Origin: Ochrobactrum sp. CGA5
GTDB lineage: Bacteria > Pseudomonadota > Alphaproteobacteria > Rhizobiales > Rhizobiaceae
DNA length: 64,000 nt
NCBI RefSeq assembly: GCF_006345815.1
Contig: NZ_VCIG01000005.1
Coordinates: 62,001-126,000 of the forward strand
Direction: 5' to 3'
The notes under the pieces are model-generated. The model searched no databases. It saw only the letters and a list, made by a program, of their open reading frames with translations, and was not told where the DNA came from. The position numbers and the translations under genes were made by a program. Of this stretch, positions 43,854 to 52,574 are shown piece after piece; position 1 is the stretch's first letter, and each line of letters starts with the position of its first letter.

Positions 43854-44855
43854 ATGACACAGGTTGCGACCGATAAAGGCAGAGTGCCGAGGACCTCCAA
43901 GGATTGGGATCTGCGGGCAATCGCTCCGTTCATAGCGCTCGCCTTGCTGCTTGTTCTGGGCACAATTGCCAACCCGAATTTCATCAGTATCGACAATCTA
44001 CTCAATGTCGCAACGCGCAGCGCTTTCATCGCCATTATTGCGCTTGGTGCCACTTATGTAATTTCGTCGGGTGGTCTCGACTTGTCCGTAGGTGCAATGG
44101 TGGCTTTCGTCGCCAGTATCATGATCCTGTTCATGAATAGCGCGGTGATTGCCGACCCTGTGCTGATGTTGATTGCCGCTGTGATGCTTGCGCTGATCGT
44201 CGGTGCAGCCTGTGGTCTGTTGAACGGCATAATAACGACGGTTGGCGGCATTGAGCCGTTTATCGCCACACTTGGCACCATGGGTATCTATCGAGGTCTC
44301 ACCACATGGCTGTCGCAAGGTGGTGCTATCACCTTGCGTAACCCGGATATTCAGGCGCTTTATCGTCCGGCATATTTCGGTTCCATTCTTGGCGTGCCGG
44401 TGCCGGTTATCGTGATCTTCGTTACGGCAGCGCTGGCGGCATTCGTCCTATATCGGACGCGCTATGGCCGCCATGTCATTGCAGTCGGATCAAACGAGGA
44501 TGTGGCGCGCTATTCCGGCATTTCGGTCAAGAAAGTGCGCACTATAGCCTTCATCATTCAGGGCCTTTGTGTCGCAGTGGCCGTGCTCCTTTATGTGCCG
44601 CGTCTGGGTTCCACCTCGGCCACGACCGGCCTGATGTGGGAGTTGCAGGCGATAACCGCAGTGGTTGTTGGCGGAACCGCGCTGCGTGGCGGGGTGGGCC
44701 GTATATGGGGCACGATTTGCGGTGCCTTCATTCTTGAGATCATCGGAAACATAATGATCCTGTCGAACTTCGTCAGCGAGTATTTGCTCGGCGCTATTCA
44801 GGGAGCGATCATCATTATCGCCATGCTGGTGCAGCGTTCGCTGTCACGGCGATAG
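43854..44855 (+). CDS. Sugar ABC transporter permease (RbsC-like)
   Basis: A 333-residue permease of the BPD_transp_2 family with about eight to ten hydrophobic helices. Conserved features are GGLDLSVGAMVAFVA, the IEPFIATLGTM segment and GGTALRGGVGRIWGT. The gene lies 20 bases after the ATPase gene and is followed by a long hairpin before the binding-protein gene. It forms the homodimeric channel for an unidentified sugar. Confidence 0.9.
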   Translation: MTQVATDKGRVPRTSKDWDLRAIAPFIALALLLVLGTIANPNFISIDNLLNVATRSAFIAIIALGATYVISSGGLDLSVGAMVAFVASIMILFMNSAVIADPVLMLIAAVMLALIVGAACGLLNGIITTVGGIEPFIATLGTMGIYRGLTTWLSQGGAITLRNPDIQALYRPAYFGSILGVPVPVIVIFVTAALAAFVLYRTRYGRHVIAVGSNEDVARYSGISVKKVRTIAFIIQGLCVAVAVLLYVPRLGSTSATTGLMWELQAITAVVVGGTALRGGVGRIWGTICGAFILEIIGNIMILSNFVSEYLLGAIQGAIIIIAMLVQRSLSRR

Positions 44856-44898
44856 AGCGTGTCTCCCAAAAGCAGGAACGGGCTTTGGGAGACACGCT
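44856..44898. terminator. Long intra-operon hairpin between permease and binding-protein genes
   Basis: Perfect 15-bp arms AGCGTGTCTCCCAAA and TTTGGGAGACACGCT with a 13-base loop start directly after the permease stop. There is no T-run. In ABC operons such structures often protect the upstream mRNA or set different levels for the binding protein, which is usually needed in excess. It may also be a dispersed repeat. Confidence 0.6.
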
Positions 44899-45012
44899 TG
44901 TAACAAGAAAATGCGGAGTGGTTAGGGCTCCGGCTTTGCGAGGTTGGCGGGATTGGTGGGGCGGTTCCAGCCAGAGAGGAATGAGAGCCCCGCGTTTACT
45001 GGGAGGAAGACT

Positions 45013-45975
45013 ATGCGAGGGAATTTGATGAAGCTTGCTTTCGCCGCTCTGACGGCGGGTGCGCTGGCCTTTGGCGGCGCGGCAAGCGCACAGGACAAGA
45101 AAGTGACGATCGGCGTGTCGATCCCGGCTGCCGACCACGGCTGGACGGCAGGCGTCGTCTATCACGCCGAACGTGTGGCGAAGCTCCTGATGGAGGAACA
45201 TCCGGGCCTCAATGTCATCGTCAAGACATCGCCCGATGCAGCATCGCAGGCCAATGCGTTGCAGGATCTGGCCGTACAGGGCCTCGACGGGTTGGTCGTT
45301 CTGCCGACCGACCCAGATCCACTCGTCAACGCCATCAAGGAAATCAAGGACAAGGGCACATTTGTCGCTCTGGTCGACCGCGCGCCGAGCAATAACGACA
45401 ATACCATCCGCGATCTCTACGTGGCCGGCAACAACCCGGCGCTTGGTCAGGTGGCCGGTGAATATATCAAGGCCACAACGCCTGATGCGCAGGTCGTCGT
45501 TATTCGCGGTCTGCCGATCCCGATCGATCAGCAGCGCCAGGACGGCTTCGACAAGGGCATTGAAGGCTCCAACGTGAAAGTCCTGGACCGTCAGTATGGC
45601 AACTGGAACCGCGACGACGCTTTCCGCGTCATGCAGGACTTCCTGACCAAGTATCCGAAGATCGACGTGGTCTGGGCACAGGATGACGACATGCTTGTCG
45701 GTGTGCTCGAAGCCATCAAGCAGGCAAACCGCAGCGACATTCAGTATGTCGTGGGAGGAGCGGGCTCCAAGGACATGATCAAGAAGGTGATGGATGGCGA
45801 CAAGCTTGTGCCAGTCGATGTTCTCTATCCACCAGCGATGGTTTCGACAGCCATGGAACTCGCCGCCGGTCATTTCTATGACCAGATTCCTGTAAGTGGC
45901 AGCTACATCCTCGATGCCACGCTCGTCACCAAGGACAATGCGAAGGATTTCTATTTCCCGGATTCGCCGTTCTAA
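45013..45975 (+). CDS. Sugar ABC transporter substrate-binding protein (RbsB-like)
   Basis: A 320-residue periplasmic binding protein. A signal peptide ends at about residue 26 (GGAASA before QDKK). The two-lobed type I fold begins VTIGVSIPAADHGWTAGV, with GLDGLVVLPTDPDPLV and VVWAQDDDMLVGVLEAI further on. The open frame extends upstream, but the ATG at 45013 has GGGAGGAAG upstream. It belongs to the ribose/allose-like cluster; the bound sugar is unknown. Hairpins lie on both sides of the gene. Confidence 0.9.
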   Translation: MRGNLMKLAFAALTAGALAFGGAASAQDKKVTIGVSIPAADHGWTAGVVYHAERVAKLLMEEHPGLNVIVKTSPDAASQANALQDLAVQGLDGLVVLPTDPDPLVNAIKEIKDKGTFVALVDRAPSNNDNTIRDLYVAGNNPALGQVAGEYIKATTPDAQVVVIRGLPIPIDQQRQDGFDKGIEGSNVKVLDRQYGNWNRDDAFRVMQDFLTKYPKIDVVWAQDDDMLVGVLEAIKQANRSDIQYVVGGAGSKDMIKKVMDGDKLVPVDVLYPPAMVSTAMELAAGHFYDQIPVSGSYILDATLVTKDNAKDFYFPDSPF

Positions 45976-45987
45976 GGAGATTAAATC

Positions 45988-46015
45988 CCGTGCGCCTGCT
46001 CAAGCAGGCGCACGG
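45988..46015. terminator. Hairpin after the binding-protein gene
   Basis: Perfect 13-bp arms CCGTGCGCCTGCT and AGCAGGCGCACGG with a two-base spacer, followed by CTTCTCTCTTGTT. It may partly terminate the transcript or stabilise the binding-protein mRNA, with reduced read-through into the isomerase gene. Confidence 0.7.
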
Positions 46016-46110
46016 CTTCTCTCTTGTTCCCGATATGCGGCGCGTTGCGCGCTTTCAAGTTGCTCGGTGCCGGTTGATGGCGGGTTCCGAGTATAATCAG
46101 GAGAAATTTG

Positions 46111-47163
46111 ATGAAGACGATCAAGGGTCCAGGGATTTTTCTTGGGCAGTTTGCAGGCGATGAAGCGCCTTTCAACACATGGGATGGCATCACCAAATGG
46201 GCTGCCGAAAAAGGCTATGTCGGAGTGCAGGTTCCCACATGGGCGAGCCAACTGATCGATCTGAAAAAGGCTTCTGAATCCAAGGATTATTGCGATGAGT
46301 TCGCCGGTGTAGCACGCCAGAACGGTGTCGAAGTCACGGAGCTTTCGACCCACTTGCAGGGCCAGCTTGTTGCGGTGCATCCAGCCTATGATGAAGCTTT
46401 CGACGGTTTCGCAGTGCCGGAAGTGCGTGGCAATCCCAAGGCACGCCAAGCCTGGGCGGTCGAGCAGGTAAAGATGGCGATCCGTGCATCGCGCAATCTG
46501 GGCATTGACGCACATGCGACGTTCTCCGGCGCGTTGGCCTGGCCGTTTGTCTACCCATGGCCGCAGCGTCCTGCCGGTCTGGTCGAAACCGCATTTGAGG
46601 AACTTGCCCGGCGCTGGAAACCGATACTCGATCATGCCGACGAACACGGCGTTGATATCTGCTATGAAATCCATCCGGGCGAAGACCTGCACGATGGTGT
46701 GACCTTCGAGATGTTTCTGGAGCAGGTCAAAAACCACCCACGGGCCAATATGCTTTACGACCCGTCGCATTATGTGCTGCAGTGTCTCGATTATCTCGAC
46801 AATATCGATATCTACAAGGACCGCATCAAGATGTTTCACGTCAAGGATGCGGAGTTTAACCCGACTGGGCGACAGGGCGTCTATGGCGGCTATCAGGGTT
46901 GGGTCAATCGCGCAGGCCGCTTCCGTTCGCTCGGGGACGGCCAGGTGGATTTCGGCGCGGTGTTTTCCAAGATGGCCGCGAACGACTTTGACGGCTGGGC
47001 CGTTGTCGAATGGGAATGTGCACTGAAGCATCCCGAAGACGGCGCACGCGAAGGCGCGGAGTTCGTCAAGGCGCACATCATCCGCGTCACCGACAAGGCA
47101 TTTGACGATTTCGCATCCGGTGGCACCGATGACGCCGCCAATCGCCGCATGCTCGGCCTATAG
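46111..47163 (+). CDS. Sugar phosphate isomerase/epimerase-like TIM-barrel protein
   Basis: A 350-residue AP-endonuclease-2-type TIM barrel, as in xylose isomerase-like and inositol-pathway enzymes. Probable metal-binding residues are seen in ICYEIHPGEDLHDG, MLYDPSHYVLQ, KMFHVKDAEF and VVEWECALKHPEDG. Such proteins isomerise or epimerise sugars or act on keto-sugars. AGGAG precedes the ATG at 46111. It lies in an apparent operon with a sugar transporter and the Gfo/Idh dehydrogenase 14 bases downstream, a set typical of pathways that oxidise and then rearrange a glycoside or cyclitol. Confidence 0.88.
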   Translation: MKTIKGPGIFLGQFAGDEAPFNTWDGITKWAAEKGYVGVQVPTWASQLIDLKKASESKDYCDEFAGVARQNGVEVTELSTHLQGQLVAVHPAYDEAFDGFAVPEVRGNPKARQAWAVEQVKMAIRASRNLGIDAHATFSGALAWPFVYPWPQRPAGLVETAFEELARRWKPILDHADEHGVDICYEIHPGEDLHDGVTFEMFLEQVKNHPRANMLYDPSHYVLQCLDYLDNIDIYKDRIKMFHVKDAEFNPTGRQGVYGGYQGWVNRAGRFRSLGDGQVDFGAVFSKMAANDFDGWAVVEWECALKHPEDGAREGAEFVKAHIIRVTDKAFDDFASGGTDDAANRRMLGL

Positions 47164-47177
47164 ATATAGGGATCGAT

Positions 47178-48350
47178 ATGACCATCGAAGCTAAAACCAC
47201 GGAAGCAGCAATTCCCCGTATCCGCCTTGGCATGGTGGGTGGTGGCGCGGGTGCGTTTATCGGCGGCGTTCACCGCATGGCGGCGCGGCTCGACAACCGA
47301 TTTGAACTGGTGGCAGGTGCATTGTCGTCTTCGGCGGAGAAGGCACAGGCCTCCGGGCGTGAACTGGGACTGGCCCAAGACCGCATCTATTCCAGCTACA
47401 AGGATATGGCCATTCGTGAGGCACGGCTGAAAAGCGGGATCGAAGCCGTTTCCATCGTAACGCCGAACCACGTTCACTATGAAGCTGCGAAGGAGTTTCT
47501 GCGTCGCGGCATTCACGTCATCTGCGACAAGCCGCTGACCTCGACGCTTGCCGATGCGAAGAAATTAAAAAAACTCGCTGACGAAAGCGACGCTCTGTTT
47601 GTTCTGACGCATAATTACACCGGCTATCCGATGGTACGGCAAGCGCGCGAGATGGTCGCCAATGGCGATCTTGGCGATCTTCGTGTCGTACAAGTGGAGT
47701 ATGCGCAGGACTGGCTGACCGAAGCGGTGGAAGCGACAGGTGCGAAAGGGGCTGTCTGGCGTACCGATCCGGCCCAATCGGGATTGGGTGGTGCGACCGG
47801 CGATATTGGCACACATGCCTTCAATCTCGCCTCCTTCGTGACCGGTCTCACGCTCGACAGCCTTGCTGCCGATCTCGACAGTTTTGTCGAGGGACGGCGT
47901 CTCGACGACAATGCTCATGTGATGCTGCGTTTTGAAGGGGGCGCCAAGGGTATGCTCTGGTGCAGCCAAGTCGCGCCCGGCAACGAAAACGCGCTGCGTC
48001 TGCGTGTGTATGGCACAAGGGGCGGGATCGAATGGGCGCAGGAAGACCCGAACTATCTCTGGTTCACGCCTTTTGGTGAGCAAAAGCGGCTGATCACGCG
48101 GGGCGGTGCCGGAGTTGGCTCTGCTGCTGCCCGCGTAACCCGTGTACCGGCGGGGCATCCTGAGGGCTATCTGGAAGCTTTTGCTACCATCTATTCGGAA
48201 GCGGCCAATGCCATCGAGGCCCATCGGAACGGCAAAAAGCCGGATAGTGCCGTGATCTATCCCAGCGTTGATGACGGCTTGAAGGGCGTTGCTTTCATCG
48301 ATGCGTGCGTGCGCTCGTCTCAGAAAGACGGCGGTTGGGTCAAGCTTTAG
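47178..48350 (+). CDS. Gfo/Idh/MocA family dehydrogenase
   Basis: A 390-residue NAD(P)-dependent dehydrogenase. The Rossmann motif is GMVGGGAGAFIGGVH near residue 16; the catalytic-lysine motif is ICDKPLTSTLADA, near residue 116; the histidine pair region GDIGTHAFNLASF follows. The length (390) and tandem position after a TIM-barrel isomerase resemble glycoside 3-dehydrogenases such as the levoglucosan type, but myo-inositol and other polyols are also possible. It is the last gene of the sugar ABC operon, followed by a strong terminator. Confidence 0.88.
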   Translation: MTIEAKTTEAAIPRIRLGMVGGGAGAFIGGVHRMAARLDNRFELVAGALSSSAEKAQASGRELGLAQDRIYSSYKDMAIREARLKSGIEAVSIVTPNHVHYEAAKEFLRRGIHVICDKPLTSTLADAKKLKKLADESDALFVLTHNYTGYPMVRQAREMVANGDLGDLRVVQVEYAQDWLTEAVEATGAKGAVWRTDPAQSGLGGATGDIGTHAFNLASFVTGLTLDSLAADLDSFVEGRRLDDNAHVMLRFEGGAKGMLWCSQVAPGNENALRLRVYGTRGGIEWAQEDPNYLWFTPFGEQKRLITRGGAGVGSAAARVTRVPAGHPEGYLEAFATIYSEAANAIEAHRNGKKPDSAVIYPSVDDGLKGVAFIDACVRSSQKDGGWVKL

Positions 48351-48362
48351 GAATGGAAAGGA

Positions 48363-48384
48363 GGGCGCCAGTGGCGCCCTTTTT
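48363..48384 (+). terminator. Rho-independent terminator of the sugar ABC operon
   Basis: GGGCGCC-AGT-GGCGCCC followed by five T: a classic intrinsic terminator 12 bases after the Gfo/Idh stop. It lies between convergent operons; on the minus strand the far side lacks a T-run, so it acts mainly on the plus strand. Confidence 0.9.
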
Positions 48385-48396
48385 GTTTCAGCCGGT

Positions 48397-49704
48397 TCAA
48401 ACGTAGCGATTGACGATGTTTTCGAGATATTCCTGACGGCCGGATTTCGGCTGAGGATTGATTTCCTTCGCTTCGACTTCCGCCGTAATCTGGTCCAGTG
48501 ATAGGCCTGTTAAAAGCTTCTTTCCGAAATCGCCGCTCCAACCAGCATACCGCTCATCGAGCGCCTTGGACAACGCGCCGTCTTCGAGCATTCCGGCGGC
48601 GGCTTTCAGCCCGCGTGCACAGCAATCCATGCCGCCGATATGACCGATCAGCAGGTCCTGCGGATCAAGCGACTGGCGGCGCAGCTTGGCATCGAAATTC
48701 GTACCGCCAGTCGTGAAGCCACCTGCCAGAAGAACCTGATAGTAAGCGAGCGCCATTTCCGGCACATTGTTCGGAAACTGGTCCGTATCCCAGCCGGACT
48801 GATAGTCATTGCGGTTCATGTCAATAGAACCGAAAATGCCAAGGGCACGGGCAAGCGCCAGTTCGTGCTCGAAAGAGTGACCGGCGAGAATGGCGTGGCC
48901 CTGCTCGATATTGACCTTCACCTCGCTTTCGAGGCCATAGCGCTTCAGGAAGCCATAGACGGTTGCGACGTCGTAATCATACTGATGCTTGGTCGGCTCC
49001 TGCGGCTTCGGTTCGATCAGGATCGTGCCCTTGAAGCCGATCTTGTGCTTGTATTCAACGACCAAGTTAAGGAACCGTCCCATCTGGTCGAGTTCGCGTC
49101 CAAGATCAGTGTTGAGCAGCGTTTCATAACCTTCACGACCGCCCCACAGCACGTAGTTTTCGCCGTCCAGTCGCTTGGTGGCATCAATGCAGCTTTTTAC
49201 GGTCGCCGCCGCAAAGGCGAACACATCTGGATCAGGATTGGTTGCGGCCCCCGCCATATAGCGGCGATTAGAGAACAGGTTGGCCGTGCCCCAGAGAAGT
49301 TTCACGCCGGTCTCTGCTTGCTTCTTCTCGAGAATATCGACGATCTGGTTGAGGTATCGCGTGTTCTCCGCAAAGCTGCGCCCTTCGGGCCGCACATCGG
49401 CATCGTGGAAGCAGTAATAGGGAGCGCCAAGCAACGAGAAGAACTCGAAGGCCACCTCTGCTTTGAGTTTTGCTGCTTCCATTTCGTTGGAATACCAAGG
49501 GCGATCGAAGGTGCGTCCGCCGAATGGGTCGCCACCCTCCCAGGCAAAACTGTGCCAATAGGCGACCGCAAAGCGCAGATGATCTTCCATGCGCTTGCCC
49601 AGCACGATTTCGTCCGGATTATAATGGCGGAATGCCAGCGGGTTGTCGCTGTCCGGCCCCTCATACTTAACCTTTTGAATGTCGCCGAAAAAGCCGGTGC
49701 TCAT
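48397..49704 (-). CDS. xylA: Xylose isomerase
   Basis: A 435-residue class II xylose isomerase converting D-xylose to D-xylulose. The catalytic His100 and Asp103 lie in [12 protein letters not shown]; the metal ligands appear in [15 protein letters not shown] and in [17 protein letters not shown]; and [10 protein letters not shown] is conserved. The ATG at 49704 has GGGAGGA upstream and gives the family start. It follows xylB after 51 bases in the minus-strand operon regulator-xylB-xylA. Confidence 0.97.
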   Translation of the reverse strand: MSTGFFGDIQKVKYEGPDSDNPLAFRHYNPDEIVLGKRMEDHLRFAVAYWHSFAWEGGDPFGGRTFDRPWYSNEMEAAKLKAEVAFEFFSLLGAPYYCFHDADVRPEGRSFAENTRYLNQIVDILEKKQAETGVKLLWGTANLFSNRRYMAGAATNPDPDVFAFAAATVKSCIDATKRLDGENYVLWGGREGYETLLNTDLGRELDQMGRFLNLVVEYKHKIGFKGTILIEPKPQEPTKHQYDYDVATVYGFLKRYGLESEVKVNIEQGHAILAGHSFEHELALARALGIFGSIDMNRNDYQSGWDTDQFPNNVPEMALAYYQVLLAGGFTTGGTNFDAKLRRQSLDPQDLLIGHIGGMDCCARGLKAAAGMLEDGALSKALDERYAGWSGDFGKKLLTGLSLDQITAEVEAKEINPQPKSGRQEYLENIVNRYV

Positions 49705-49755
49705 TGTGTCCTCCCGTTCGAATGTCATCATGTCTGGTTGTGAGCGGCAACGTCA

Positions 49756-51210
49756 CTAACCGGCGAGGCCGTGAAGTGCCGGATAAAGGGCGTGATAGCG
49801 CTGATAGGCTTCTTCATAGGCTGGCAGCAGGGCGGCTTCCGGCTCTATCGTTCGTTCCGTGCGCGGCGGTGTGCAAATGGCAAACGGATCGGCACCGGTT
49901 GCAGCGATGAGCCCCAGTCGCGCGGCGCCAAATGCGCCACCGAAATCACCTTCTTCGGGCAGCGCGATAGGCACGTTCAACGCGGTCGCGATTGCCTTCA
50001 GCCAATAGGTGGAACGCGAGCCGCCGCCGACGGCTGTGAGCGATTTGATATCGGTACCGGCAGATTGCAGTGCGGCTAGATTGTCGCGGATTGCGAAAGC
50101 CACGCCTTCCAGAACGGCTTGCGTTAATGCGCGCTGATCCGATTCATGTCCGAGACCAGAAAATACGCCGCGTATCTTCGCATCGTTATATGGGGTGCGT
50201 TCACCAGAGAGATAGGGCAGGAACGTCGCGCTGCCCGGTGCATTCAGCGTGTCGCCGAGTTCCTTATCAAGCTCATGTGCTGTTTTGCCGACAAGCCGTG
50301 CATACCAGTCGAGCGCACTCGCCGCGGACAGGATTACACCCATCTGGTGCCATGTCTCGGGCAGGGCGTGGCAGAAGGCGTGAACCGCACTTTCAGGTTT
50401 CGGTTGGTAGGCACCGTTTGCGGCGAAGAGCACACCTGAAGTACCGAGAGAAACGAAGGCGTGGCCGGGCTTGACCGTCCCCATGCCGCAGGCAGAAGCC
50501 GCGTTGTCGCCAGCTCCGCCCGCCACGACGGGCCGACGGGCAATGCCCCATTCGGCGGCAAGCTCAGCCTTCAATCGCCCTGTTTCTTCAGTGCCTTCGG
50601 CTAGACGCGGCATTTGGCTCACGTCCAGATCCGTCTTATCGAGAAGTTCACGTGACCAGCAGCGCGCACCGGTATCAAGCCAGCTTGTACCCGCCGAATC
50701 TGACATATCGGATACGTATTCACCGGTCAGCCAGAGACGCAGATAGTCTTTCGGCAAGAGCACCTTGCGTAAGCGTGCGAAAATCTCGGGTTCGTTATTG
50801 GCAATCCAAGCCAGTTTCGGTGCTGTAAAACCGGGAAAGACAATATTGCCGGTGATGGCGCGGAACGCCGGATCTGCATCGAGCTTGGCTGCTTCGCGAT
50901 AGCTGCGCGTATCGTTCCAGAGGATGCAGGGACGCAACACCTGATCCTGTTCGTCCAGCAGGGTAGCGCCATGCATTTGACCGGACAGGCCAATACCGGC
51001 AATCGCCGAAAACTCCTTTGGGTGGGCAGCACGCACACCATCGATTGCCGTCCGACAAGCCTTGATCCATTGTGCCGGGTTCTGCTCGCTCCAGCTCGGG
51101 TGCGGGCGCGAAACGTCCAGCTCTCCATGAGCTGAACCGATTACCGCCTGTCCATCATCGATCAACAGCGCCTTCACGCCGGATGTTCCTAGATCGAGCC
51201 CGAGATACAT
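49756..51210 (-). CDS. xylB: Xylulokinase
   Basis: A 484-residue FGGY-family kinase that phosphorylates D-xylulose to xylulose 5-phosphate. It begins MYLGLDLGTSGVKALLIDD, has the substrate region GLSGQMHGATLLD, and the catalytic-aspartate motif GGAGDNAASACGMGT. AGGAG precedes the ATG. The gene is between the LacI-type regulator and xylA on the same strand. Its product enters the pentose phosphate pathway. Confidence 0.96.
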   Translation of the reverse strand: MYLGLDLGTSGVKALLIDDGQAVIGSAHGELDVSRPHPSWSEQNPAQWIKACRTAIDGVRAAHPKEFSAIAGIGLSGQMHGATLLDEQDQVLRPCILWNDTRSYREAAKLDADPAFRAITGNIVFPGFTAPKLAWIANNEPEIFARLRKVLLPKDYLRLWLTGEYVSDMSDSAGTSWLDTGARCWSRELLDKTDLDVSQMPRLAEGTEETGRLKAELAAEWGIARRPVVAGGAGDNAASACGMGTVKPGHAFVSLGTSGVLFAANGAYQPKPESAVHAFCHALPETWHQMGVILSAASALDWYARLVGKTAHELDKELGDTLNAPGSATFLPYLSGERTPYNDAKIRGVFSGLGHESDQRALTQAVLEGVAFAIRDNLAALQSAGTDIKSLTAVGGGSRSTYWLKAIATALNVPIALPEEGDFGGAFGAARLGLIAATGADPFAICTPPRTERTIEPEAALLPAYEEAYQRYHALYPALHGLAG

Positions 51211-51246
51211 TTTTGCTCCTGTTGAAAAGGCATTATCGCCTGCGCG

Positions 51247-52278
51247 TCAGTCAAAATCCGGCAGGTTATCTTTGAGAAAAATTTCAATGCGTATGTGTTC
51301 CTGTCCCGGCACGATCGCCAGACGATCCGCAGATGCCTTGAGAACCCGGATGGCACTACGAATTTCGTGGCCCGCATCCTGTGCCAGCACTGCATGGATG
51401 ATGCCATCTGTCAGCGCTTTCGAGGTCACACTGTCCCGCTCATGCGCGATAACCAGCGGTCGATTAGAGCTTTGCTTCGCAAGTGCCTGCACCAAACCGC
51501 TATTGCCAGCACCGAGGCTGTAAATTCCGGCGATGCCACGATGCTCGTCAAGCAGTTTGTCGACAAGTTTCTCGACACGCGGACCTTCGTCGAAACCTTC
51601 CAGAACGGGTAATATTTCCCGGTCTGGAAAGTCCGTCTTCATAGCTGTCGTAAACCCTTGGAAACGTTGGATATGATCGCGGACTTTCAACGAACCGGCG
51701 ACGACTGCCAGAGCGCCTTCGGTGCCGTTGGCAAAGAGCCCCAGAAGCCGCGCTGCCGTGCGTCCGGCGGCAACATTGTCAACACCGACATAATGCGTCC
51801 GCGTCGAATGTCCCAGATCGGATACAAGCGTAACGGCATGAACACCTTGTTCACTTAGTCGGGCGCAGGCCGCACGCACAGGATCGGTATCGACTGCCAC
51901 AAATGCAACGCCGTCGGGCTTACGTATGGCGCACTCGTCAAGCGCTGCGACAAGTGCTGCTTCATCGAAGGCGGGGACAAGCACGATATTGATCAGTACA
52001 CGCTCGGCCAGGGCCCGCTCCATCGCGGCCTGCAGTTCCGCGCGCATGCTGAGCATGAATGTGTTTTCATTGTCCGGTAAAATAAAATCGAACTGATAAA
52101 GCCTGCCGCGGGCGAGATTGGCAGCACCCACATCGCGCACATAGCCGAGCGTGTTCATCGCGGCCATAACCCGGTCGCGCGTCTTCGCTCTCACACCTGG
52201 ACGTTCGTTCAGTACACGGTCGACCGTGGCAAGACTGACGCCCGCGGTTCTGGCTATATCATGGACTGTTGGTTTCAT
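51247..52278 (-). CDS. LacI family regulator of xylose genes
   Basis: A 343-residue LacI/GalR-type repressor. The helix-turn-helix and hinge are at residues 1-60 (TVHDIARTAGVSLATVDRVLN), and the rest is a periplasmic-binding-protein-like sugar sensor. Its N-terminal VDRVLN pattern is that of the RbsR/PurR-like group with substitutions in the recognition helix. It is 36 bases upstream of xylB and divergent from xylFGH, so xylose or a derivative is the probable inducer. GAGGAGCGAG precedes the ATG. Many proteobacteria use AraC-type XylR; this LacI type is usual in Hyphomicrobiales. Confidence 0.9.
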   Translation of the reverse strand: MKPTVHDIARTAGVSLATVDRVLNERPGVRAKTRDRVMAAMNTLGYVRDVGAANLARGRLYQFDFILPDNENTFMLSMRAELQAAMERALAERVLINIVLVPAFDEAALVAALDECAIRKPDGVAFVAVDTDPVRAACARLSEQGVHAVTLVSDLGHSTRTHYVGVDNVAAGRTAARLLGLFANGTEGALAVVAGSLKVRDHIQRFQGFTTAMKTDFPDREILPVLEGFDEGPRVEKLVDKLLDEHRGIAGIYSLGAGNSGLVQALAKQSSNRPLVIAHERDSVTSKALTDGIIHAVLAQDAGHEIRSAIRVLKASADRLAIVPGQEHIRIEIFLKDNLPDFD

Positions 52279-52574
52279 TCTCGCTCCTCGACGCGGACCA
52301 TAAGATCAAAAATGAGGTACGTAAATCAAAAAATACTTGCTATTCATTTTTCTTCACGTATCAATGGCTTTCGAGGATGGGGCAGTGTGTCTTTTGCGCG
52401 CTGTCTCTATGGAGTGATCTTGGCGCAAAACGCCTTTGGGAGGATCAGCCATTCAAGAAAAAGCAGCTCCAAAGTGGGCTGTTTTGTCGTGCCGAACTCC
52501 GGGGGCGGAATACGTTCGGGGGCGCGGTTTGGTATCAGCCGGTAGCGAGCCGGTGTTGTTTGGAGGAGATTTGC
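52279..52574. promoter_or_regulatory. Divergent xyl promoter region
   Basis: These 296 bases between the repressor gene and xylF carry the promoters of both operons. The part near the repressor is AT-rich (about 52300-52360). ACGTA occurs at about 52318-52322 and again near 52357, which might be half-sites, but no full LacI-type palindrome was recognised. No gene is seen. A GGAGGAG site directly before xylF closes the region. Confidence 0.5.

Noticed and set aside
44815-45873. A 352-codon minus-strand frame opposite the sugar-binding-protein gene.
   Set aside because: It is the antisense shadow of a gene with a signal peptide and a clear periplasmic-binding fold.
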